Source: Isotricha intestinalis (lineage: Eukaryota; Ciliophora; Litostomatea; Vestibuliferida; Isotrichidae). From it: a DNA stretch of 24,018 nucleotides. The position numbers were made by a program, and so were the translations under genes. Where the stretch lies: contig JAJJLU010003929.1 in NCBI GenBank assembly GCA_023807065.1, forward strand, positions 1 to 24,018, read 5' to 3'. The notes below the pieces were generated by a model. It had not been told where the DNA came from and made no database searches. It saw nothing but the letters and a program-made list of their open reading frames with translations. Of this stretch, positions 1-7,150 are shown piece after piece (within the stretch, counting starts at the first letter, position 1; each line of letters starts with the position of its first letter).

Positions 1-1079
1 GTTTATTAATATTTTCTAATTTTTATTTATTTATTCAAATTACAAATATTTTTCTTTTATATCATTCATTAGCACATTTATTTCTTTGAATGATAAATGA
101 AAAACTAAACATTCAAAATCAAAAAAATTTTTAAAATCTTTTATTTAATATTTTATAAATATTTCAATAATTCTTTTCTCATTAAATGAAAAAAACAATT
201 AAACATCACTTTTATCATAATCTTTTTTTTAGATAAAAGATATTCTTCTTTTATTTGGACCTCTATGTTTAAAATTATGTTTTGAATACATTTTAACAAT
301 TTCCGTAAAAAGTAAAAAAATAAAATGTTATTTTTTAAATTAATTTAAAAATAGAGGTTATTACTTAAACAGGAAAATTTAAATTTTAAACACATAGAAT
401 ATTAAATAATTATGTTCTATTATTATATTAAAATATATTTAATGAACTCTAATAAATTATATTTTTAATAATTATTTTTTAAATTAGATTATTTTTATTT
501 TTAATTTTTTTGTATTTTATTGTGATATATATTTATTTAAATAGAGTTGGGATGGGGATATTAAGAATTGTTTATTTCATTACAAGTTTTTATTTTTTAT
601 TATTTAAACAATACTTTATAAAATATATTTATTTAAAATTCATAAAACTATTTTTATTTAATTATAATTAATATTTGCAAAATCTTAATTTAAAAGAATT
701 GATATAATAATATAAATCTCAAACATATTTTAGGTTATTTTTTTCTATAAAATTTTTATGATTTTTTAAACAATAATAATTGAAATTATTAAAAATAAGA
801 TATTTTAATTTAATAATTATTAATTAAAATAAAGAAATCTTTTATATAGTAAATTTTATAATTATATTATTATTCCAATATTTATATATTTTTAATTAAA
901 TTATTCTTCTTTGTTGAAAGTATTTAATATTTTTTTTTCATTTATTTTCGTAAACTTTTTTTTAAATTTTTCCATCATAATTTCTTTTTGAATAAGTTTA
1001 AATAATAAAGGGTAGAAAAGTTAAAAAATAATTTAAAAAGATATTTGTAATGAAATTAAAAATTAATATTTATAATATT
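1..1079. other. Gene-poor AT-rich spacer
   Basis: No open frame longer than about 40 codons with a plausible start was seen on either strand. The stretch is mostly A/T runs. The only obvious non-AT island is the G-rich motif at 549-564. An ATG inside that motif (552) opens a hydrophobic 39-codon frame ending in TAA at 669-671, but such a frame can arise by chance in DNA this AT-rich. The right edge is the 3' flank of the minus-strand Cys-rich gene. Confidence 0.6.
549..564 (+). repeat. GC-rich motif, left copy of an inverted pair
   Basis: The copy reads GGGATGGGGATATTAA. Its reverse complement matches 2105-2120 at 15 of 16 positions, with a perfect 12-base core. A related direct copy, sharing the 10-mer GGGGATATTA, is at 2234-2243. 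The surroundings are nearly pure A/T, so the match is unlikely to be composition alone. Whether it marks element ends, a promoter element or relic coding DNA is not known. Confidence 0.55.
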
Positions 1080-1418
1080 TTAAAAGCATAAAGCAAAAAT
1101 AACAAATAACAAAGTTTTGGATAACCAATTTGATGAACAATCAACACTATAAGATTTAATTCCATCTTGTTTTTTTGCTTCTTTCACTATATCAGGAACT
1201 TTATTTTTTTCAAAAACATTACACATACTAAATTCACCACTCATACCCTCATAAGTACCTTTCATTTTTACAAAACAACAAGAATCACCCTCATCTTTCT
1301 CATCATCACCTAATTGATAATCTGTACAATCTGATTTTTTAGAAGTCAACATATAACATTCATCTCTACAATGAATGAAAAGTAAAACTGAAGCAAATAA
1401 AAAATATACTATTTTCAT
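1080..1418 (-). CDS. Small secreted Cys-rich protein, probably GPI-anchored
   Basis: The 112-residue product has a clear signal peptide (about 1-17, ending FIHC). Its mature domain has six cysteines (C21, C31, C47, C48, C66, C94), including an adjacent CC pair, enough for three disulfides. The C-terminus is short and hydrophobic (about 101-112, LLFVIFALCF), preceded by small residues SS at 95-96, as in a GPI attachment signal. I infer a cell-surface protein. The family is not recognised, though small CC-containing secreted proteins of this layout are common in ciliates. The ATG at 1418 is the only in-frame start before the signal peptide, and the stop is TAA. The gene stands alone, with about 1.8 kb of non-coding DNA upstream, and lies between the two inverted GC-rich motifs. 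Confidence 0.8.
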   Translation of the reverse strand: MKIVYFLFASVLLFIHCRDECYMLTSKKSDCTDYQLGDDEKDEGDSCCFVKMKGTYEGMSGEFSMCNVFEKNKVPDIVKEAKKQDGIKSYSVDCSSNWLSKTLLFVIFALCF

Positions 1419-2019
1419 TTTATTTAGATATACTAATATTATTTCTATATATATAAATCAAATAATAGTATTCACAAACGCATACATTAAAAGTCCCTCA
1501 ATAATAGAAGATTTTTCACTTTTTTTTCATATTTCACTGAAGTATAATTGATTCTTTTGAGCTATGACATAAAAAATCAACTAAAAAAGACATTAATAAT
1601 GATGTTTACAAACTAAATTAGATAGAAAAAGTGATATTTTATATTTTATTTTAATTATTTTAATCTATAAATAAATATGAATATCATTTATTAATTTAAA
1701 ACAAATAAGTTTTTGAATTTTTTTCAATGAAATGTGTTTTTACACATAATATGTTGATTTAATATGTTAAAATAATAGATATATTTCAAATTAGATTAAT
1801 TTTTTAAAAAGAATACTTTTCAAAAATCATTGTTTTAGTTATTTGAATAGGTTCTAATTACAAAAATAATAAAAATTATTATTATTATAATTTTTTATTA
1901 TTATTTATTTCAATTTTGTGAAAGAATAAAGCTAATTTAAATTTTTTCATAATAAAAAAATTTAAAGTAAAGTATTTTTTAAATATTTCATAAATTTATT
2001 TTCAAATGTATATTATTTG

Positions 2020-2243
2020 AAGATTAAAGAATATTTAATCTTTAAAATAGGGAATTAAAATTCCAAAATTTTTTTTTTATTTTAATTCTTTATTTTTTTC
2101 TATTTTAGTATCCCCATCCCCCTTCTTTTAATAAATATATTTAAGATAAATAACAAAATTGAGAAAACTTAAACTCAATTTTAATCGTTTATTATAGATC
2201 ATATAAATTGGAATTTATATATATGTTAGGAGGGGGGATATTA
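2020..2243. repeat. Cluster of nested inverted repeats
   Basis: Five inverted repeats lie within 225 bases. They are AAGATTAAA/TTTAATCTT (2020-2028 with 2034-2042), GGAATT/AATTCC (2051-2056 with 2059-2064), AAAATTGAG/CTCAATTTT (2155-2163 with 2174-2182) and ATATAAATT/AATTTATAT (2201-2209 with 2212-2220). An outer stem pairs TAGTATCCCC at 2106-2115 with GGGGATATTA at 2234-2243, including one G-U pair. The outer stem, with four consecutive G-C pairs, is hard to explain by composition. The A/T-only ones individually could be chance. It could be a structured RNA, a foldback-element remnant or a cruciform-prone spacer. Confidence 0.4.
2105..2120 (-). repeat. GC-rich motif, right copy of an inverted pair
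   Basis: On the minus strand this reads GGGATGGGGATACTAA, matching the plus-strand copy at 549-564 with one C/T difference. The two copies face each other across about 1.54 kb that contains only the Cys-rich gene. It also forms the left arm of the long-range stem with 2234-2243. Confidence 0.55.
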
Positions 2244-2674
2244 TTAAAAAATTATGAATTAAAAAAAAATAAAAAATAAGAGCTCTTTTTTTAAAATTTT
2301 ATTATTTCAAAAATTAATATTCAAAAGAAAAAATACTTGTATCATCGAAAAAATGTAAGAAAAATTTAAAAGATTAATATCTTAAAATCAACAAAAAAAA
2401 AACAATAATATATAAAAACAATTTGAAAAATACTTAATAATAAAAGAATTAGCTCTATTTAATTTTATCTTTATTATATTATAAAAAGGTATTTATCTTT
2501 CTTTTCATTTTCACAAAAATATTCATAAAATTTTTCTTCATCGAGTTCTTTTGATGTTTATGTTTTTAATGTATATTTATTAAATAATTAATTTTTATAA
2601 CAAAACAATAAAATAAGGATTCCATCTTAATACACTTTTCTTTTTCAATTTCAATGTCTTTTAATTAAAAAAAT

Positions 2675-2806
2675 ATGAAATTCACAATTATTTTCAATAT
2701 TCTCTTCTGTTTTCATATTATTTTATGTGAATATCCTCATAAATTTCTCAATTATCTTATTAAAATTTTATTCAAATTAATTAAATCTCAGTTAAAAAAA
2801 AAGTAA
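2675..2806 (+). CDS. Possible small secreted cationic amphipathic peptide
   Basis: The open frame has 43 codons, from ATG to TAA. Residues 1-18 look like a signal peptide: MK, then a hydrophobic run ending ILC. The remaining 25 residues are basic (K23, 30, 34, 37, 41-43) against one acidic residue. Polar positions 23, 26, 30, 34, 37, 38 and 41 recur every three to four residues and leave a Leu/Ile/Phe face, the pattern of a membrane-active amphipathic helix. Several codons end in C (TTC, CTC), unlike the T/A-ending habit of neighbouring genes. No family is recognised. Short frames rich in Phe, Ile, Leu and Lys codons appear by chance in AT-rich DNA, so this is a candidate only. Confidence 0.3.
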   Translation: MKFTIIFNILFCFHIILCEYPHKFLNYLIKILFKLIKSQLKKK

Positions 2807-3235
2807 TTCATTAATTTTCTCTTTGATTATAATAATTAATGTTTAAACATTAAAAAGTTACTTTAAAGATTGGTATTTTGAATGAATTTTTAAATTAAAA
2901 TCATAAAAATAAAATGAACTAAGTTATTATTTAAAATAAAACCCTGCTATTATGAAAATAAATATATAAGATATTTGAAAAAAATAATTTAATTAATAAA
3001 AACTAAGTCAAATAATTAAGAATTATTTTAAATAAATAAGATTTTATTTATTAAATGTTGATTAACTTTTATATAAAGTAATTAAGAGATCAATATTTAA
3101 TGTAAAAAAGCTTATTCAAGTTATTAATAGATTGATAATTAATATATATATTAATATTAAAAATATTTTTTTAAATAAATATTTAATGATTATAAATAAA
3201 TAAATTTATTTAATTCAATAATATCAAATTCTAAT

Positions 3236-5698
3236 TTAATAATTATTTTTAAGAATTCTTGAAAATAATTTCATTTTTCCATAATTAATTTTTTTATGAT
3301 AAAGAACAGTAGAAATTAAAAGTAAAGAAAAACAAATTGCAACATAAAAAGTATAAAACAGGATAATTTTTGTTCCACTAATTTCTTCAATATTGAATTT
3401 TAATATATTACCAATAATATAAGGTAATAAAGAGCCAATAATAGAAGAAATATAAGATAAACATGTAATATAAGAATTTGATTTAAATTTTCGGATTATA
3501 AAATCATCAGGGAAAATTTCTGCAATAAATCTTCTTAATTTTCTTTGTATGATCATATTTGAAAATACAATAAAAACATAAAGAAAATTTATTATAAAAA
3601 TTGGAAATATAAAAATAAAAAATAAAGAGAAAAAAATAACAATTTCTAAATGAAGAAGACTTAAAATAAATTTTTGTTTTGAATAAAAGTCATTATATAA
3701 TTTATGAACTAAATTAAATAAAAATAATGGAATTACCATACAATAATAATCAATAGATTGATTTTTAAAAAGAGTAATAGGATAAATAATATTAATACTA
3801 CATAAAATAAATTCTGAAATACAAACATGAAAAGTTAATAATTGGAGTAAATAAGGTAAATTTTTTTTATAAGAATAACAAATATTATTTACATTATCTT
3901 TAATTAAATTTGAATCAGTAAATTTACTTTTTAAATTAAATTGACCTAATTCTTCATTATTTTTATCAACTTGTTCAATTTCTTCTTGAGACATTTCTTC
4001 TTTAGATTTTGAATTTCTTTTAGGAGGTTCTTTAATATTATCACTATGAGAACTTTCTTCAGAATTTAATCTTTCAAAAACTTTAAAAGTTTTAATTTTT
4101 TTTTTCATTAATGAAAATTTTGCTTTTGAAGGACTTCTAAAAATATAAGAAGCATAAACTATTGTAAACATATTTAAAATACTAAGAATAATCGACATTA
4201 CATATATTGTTGAATTTTTTTGATTAAATGTTGTTAAATAAATGAATAAAATTCCAATTATCATTCCTAAAAGTTTACCATTAATTAAATTTTCATTATA
4301 TCTTTTTATATATAAATATAAAATATTTTTTGGAAGAAAAGTCATTAAATATTGTCTTTCTATTTTTCCTGATGAACCTAATCCAAAAATAAATTTAGAT
4401 AAGAAAAAAATATACAAATATTGTTTAGAATTATCATCATCATATTGAAAATAAGGAATTATCATTAAATTACTGCAAAGAATTAAAAGAATATTAAATA
4501 ATAAAACCAATTTAAAATGTTTATTACTTTTAGAAAAAATATTTAAAAAAAAAGTTGAAAATAAATTTCCCAAAAAAATCATTGCTAAACATATTCCAAT
4601 ATAATAAATATTATAGTCTCTATTGAAAAAAGGAATATAAATTAAATAATTAATATTTTTCATAATTGAATTTAACAAAACATTGATAATCATAATATTA
4701 ACATTATCTCTATTTAAATCACTTAAATTTCCTTTATTAATTTTTTTTAATTCATTAAATCCAGTTAAAGATAAAAATTTTTTAGTAATTAAAATACTAC
4801 CATCTCTTTTCTTTAATTCCATATTATAATTATAAAAATCATCTTCATTTAAATTAGAAGTTAAATTTGTATCATTAGGAGAATTTTGTTCATAATCAAG
4901 AAACATTGCTAAATTTAAATAAGGAATTCTATAATTATTTGTTACTGAAATTGTATTTATATGATTTTGAATTTCATTTGAATATTTTTTTATTTTTGAA
5001 AAAATATTTTTATATACATTTTCATCATTTCTATCATATTGTTTATTATTTTCAATTTCATCACTTCTTTTTGATAAAACTTTTATTAAATTATCAATTA
5101 ATAAAACTAATTCATCAAAGATTTTCATTTTTAAAATGTAATTTAAATCACTATTATGATAATCTAATCTTGTTTTTATATAACGTAACATTAATGATTT
5201 ATCATTATAAAAAGGTTTTATTTTTTTATCAAATTTTTTCATTATTTTTCTTATTGCTTCTAAATTTATAAAAATAAAATCATTAAATAATCTTGTGTCT
5301 AAAGTTAATATATATAAATTTTCACATTGTGTTTTTATTACCATTCCTTTTATTTTAGAATAATCTTCTTTTGATTTCATTAAAACATTTAATTTTTGAA
5401 AAAGTTCTTTTTCAATTGAAGAATAATTAAAATAAAAATTTTGAATTTCATTATCTAATTTATCAAAAAAATCTTTAATTAAATTTGAATGTTTTAAAGA
5501 TTTCCAAGCAGAAATTCTAGAATATGAAAAATCACTTTTTTTTTCTCTTGATTCAAAAATTTGATTATTAAAATCATCTGTAGTTCTTATTGTAATATAA
5601 ATTTGATTTATTGCTTGTTTTAATAATTTATAATTTAAATATTTATCTTTCCATTTAGTTACTTTTCTTTCATTTAATTGTTTATTAAATTTCACCAT
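3236..5698 (-). CDS. SPX-MFS transporter, probable vacuolar phosphate transporter
   Basis: The 820-residue protein begins with an SPX domain: VKFNKQL at 2-8, YLNYKLLK at 20-27, and the basic helix IMKKFDKKIKPF at 152-163. That cluster binds phosphate or inositol pyrophosphate in known SPX domains. Residues about 335-520 carry six membrane segments. A Ser/Glu/Lys-rich cytosolic loop follows (about 521-640), then a second set of about six segments to about 810. The stretch GLGSSGKIERQY (439-450) matches the GLGSARAVNRRY-type motif of plant SPX-MFS (PHT5/VPT) proteins. This is the architecture of vacuolar phosphate transporters, slightly longer than the roughly 700 residues usual in plants. Inferred role: phosphate movement across an acidic storage compartment, gated by inositol pyrophosphates through SPX. 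It shares a 97-base upstream spacer with the divergent MGNCC gene. Stop is TAA; no introns. Confidence 0.85.
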   Translation of the reverse strand: MVKFNKQLNERKVTKWKDKYLNYKLLKQAINQIYITIRTTDDFNNQIFESREKKSDFSYSRISAWKSLKHSNLIKDFFDKLDNEIQNFYFNYSSIEKELFQKLNVLMKSKEDYSKIKGMVIKTQCENLYILTLDTRLFNDFIFINLEAIRKIMKKFDKKIKPFYNDKSLMLRYIKTRLDYHNSDLNYILKMKIFDELVLLIDNLIKVLSKRSDEIENNKQYDRNDENVYKNIFSKIKKYSNEIQNHINTISVTNNYRIPYLNLAMFLDYEQNSPNDTNLTSNLNEDDFYNYNMELKKRDGSILITKKFLSLTGFNELKKINKGNLSDLNRDNVNIMIINVLLNSIMKNINYLIYIPFFNRDYNIYYIGICLAMIFLGNLFSTFFLNIFSKSNKHFKLVLLFNILLILCSNLMIIPYFQYDDDNSKQYLYIFFLSKFIFGLGSSGKIERQYLMTFLPKNILYLYIKRYNENLINGKLLGMIIGILFIYLTTFNQKNSTIYVMSIILSILNMFTIVYASYIFRSPSKAKFSLMKKKIKTFKVFERLNSEESSHSDNIKEPPKRNSKSKEEMSQEEIEQVDKNNEELGQFNLKSKFTDSNLIKDNVNNICYSYKKNLPYLLQLLTFHVCISEFILCSINIIYPITLFKNQSIDYYCMVIPLFLFNLVHKLYNDFYSKQKFILSLLHLEIVIFFSLFFIFIFPIFIINFLYVFIVFSNMIIQRKLRRFIAEIFPDDFIIRKFKSNSYITCLSYISSIIGSLLPYIIGNILKFNIEEISGTKIILFYTFYVAICFSLLLISTVLYHKKINYGKMKLFSRILKNNY

Positions 5699-5795
5699 TT
5701 ATTTAATTATATAATTATAAGATTCTTTTCATTTTTTTAAATTAAAAAAGAAATATAATTTTTGATTTAGAAAAAATTATTAAATTTGTTATTAA
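5699..5795. promoter_or_regulatory. 97-bp spacer between divergent genes
   Basis: The two start codons face away from each other with only 97 A/T-rich bases between them, so both 5' UTRs and any core promoters must lie here or overlap coding sequence. No recognised motif was found. Confidence 0.45.
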
Positions 5796-6044
5796 ATGGG
5801 GAATTGTTGTAGTATTTCTGATTTAAATGCTAATGGAACAATTAATGTTGATATTCCAAATAATTTAACAACTCAAAATTTTAAAAATAAGTTTGAACCA
5901 ACAAATCAAAATAATGATGAATGCTCTATATTAATTAGTTCTTATTCAAATGAACAAAATTATAGTGTTAAATATAAAGAAAGTAATATTAAACAAATTT
6001 ATGAAAAAAATAAACAGAGTTTAAATTGTCAAAATAAAAATTAA
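5796..6044 (+). CDS. Tiny dually acylated (myristoyl/palmitoyl) protein
   Basis: The 82-residue protein begins MGNCCS. Gly2 and Ser6 fit the N-myristoylation consensus, and Cys4/Cys5 are classical adjacent palmitoylation sites. The same N-terminal logic anchors many signalling and calcium-binding proteins to the inner plasma membrane or cilium. The rest is polar and Asn/Ser-rich with no membrane segment or known domain, so it looks like a short disordered membrane-tethered peptide. ATG at 5796 is the only sensible start, since it creates the acylation motif. Stop is TAA. It is transcribed divergently from the SPX-MFS gene. A longer gene with downstream exons is possible but no continuation was seen. 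Function is not known. Confidence 0.7.
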   Translation: MGNCCSISDLNANGTINVDIPNNLTTQNFKNKFEPTNQNNDECSILISSYSNEQNYSVKYKESNIKQIYEKNKQSLNCQNKN

Positions 6045-7150
6045 TGTAATGCTTATTACTGATAATTATTAGAATATACCTTAATTTGTATAAAATAATG
6101 GTATTATTGATGTTTTTAAATAAAATTCTATTGTAATAAAATTTGAAAAATCATTAAAATAAATCTAAAACTTCCAAACATCCGAACAACAAAAATTCAT
6201 AAAAATATTATATATAATTAAAATAAAAAAAATAAAATTAAAACCCTTAGTAATAACATTAAAATAAATTTTAATATTGGTTTCTTGAAATTTAATTTGT
6301 TTTACATCTTTACCTTTTCAATTATTCCATAATTCCTTCAAATTATCTTTAGATTAAGTAATTTAAATTACTAAAAATATTCTAAAGGTAAATTGTGATT
6401 TATAGATATAATTGAATCAGTTGAATTGGAAACAAAAATTAAATCAAATGAGGATATTTATTTAATTTTAAATACTTTTCAATTTCTTCAAATCCTTTTA
6501 GTTTAATTGATTAATAATAATATATTTTTATTTTTTATATTTATTTAATATAATTTTATTATTTTTTTGAGGTAAATATTATTATAAGAACAGATTAACA
6601 AAATATATGTTTTATTAAAATTTAATGGAAATTTAAATATATTATTTCAATAATTCTAAAAATAATAGTTAAGTAATGCTAATAAGTTTTTATCATTTAT
6701 TTGAAAGTATTTATTATCCATAAATTTTTTATTGCTTTTTTTCTTTTAAAGGTTAAATAAAAGAAATATTTATTATTTTCTTTTTTAATTATAAAAATGT
6801 TTTTGAACTTTTATCAATTAATTCAACAAACGATTTACTTTTGATGAAAAATAGTTTTTTTAAATTTCAATCAAAATTCAAAAAGACACAAAATTTAAAA
6901 ATAATTTTTTTTCAAAATTTTTAATGATAGAAAAAGTAAATTATTTGTTTAATTTATATTTTTCTATTTTATAAACCTTGCTTGGATTATTTTTTAAGTA
7001 ATGAGATTTAATATAATTTATTTTTGTCCAAAGGCAATTTCCTAATTGTTTCTCATTAAATTTTATGAAAACTATATCTCTTAAACATATTTTAAATTTC
7101 TTTAGTTTTTTTTAATAAAAAAATAATTGTATTATTTTATTAATATTTAA
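6045..7150. other. 1.1-kb spacer with one long hairpin
   Basis: Only very short open frames occur (26 codons or fewer from an ATG). A hairpin lies at 6340-6394. Just after it, 6399-6503 reads as a 35-codon frame without an ATG and with a balanced Glu/Asp/Ser content, too short to call a gene. Short ATG frames at 7001 and 7064 precede the hydrolase start and could be upstream ORFs in its leader. Nothing else was recognised. Confidence 0.5.
6340..6394. repeat. Long imperfect hairpin
   Basis: AAATTATCTTTAGA (6340-6353) pairs with TCTAAAGGTAAATT (6381-6394) at 13 of 14 positions, counting one G-U pair. Between the arms lies a perfect 16-base palindrome, AGTAATTTAAATTACT (6357-6372). The combined stem is longer than expected from A/T content alone. 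It lies about 300 bases after the MGNCC gene and 760 before the hydrolase, so a role as a terminator of either gene is not obvious. Confidence 0.4.

Larger units (their letters stand above)
1419..3235. other. Long gene-poor spacer with hairpins and one small ORF
   Basis: The first roughly 200 bases upstream of the Cys-rich gene (1419-1620) are slightly less A/T-rich and probably hold its promoter. The rest is A/T runs except for the right copy of the GC-rich motif (2105-2120), a third related G-run (2229-2243), a hairpin cluster (2020-2243) and a 43-codon open frame (2675-2806). Nothing else recognisable was seen. The right end is the 3' flank of the SPX-MFS gene. Confidence 0.55.

Noticed and set aside
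552..671. 39-codon hydrophobic frame starting inside the left GC-rich motif
   Set aside because: Phe/Ile/Leu/Lys/Tyr translation is what random AT-rich DNA yields, and the second motif copy gives only five codons before a stop.
554..2243. Telomere-like G-runs in the left region
   Set aside because: Only single short G-rich blocks occur, not tandem GGGGTT or GGGGTTTT units.
4242..5271. Plus-strand open frames within the SPX-MFS gene (4242-4448, 4906-5271)
   Set aside because: They are antisense to a well-supported transporter and consist of Leu/Phe/Tyr/His-rich translation of its Asn/Lys/Ile codons.
6399..6506. 35-codon open frame after the 6340-6394 hairpin
   Set aside because: No ATG, bounded by TGA and TAA, and a frame this short is expected by chance in a 1.1-kb spacer read six ways.
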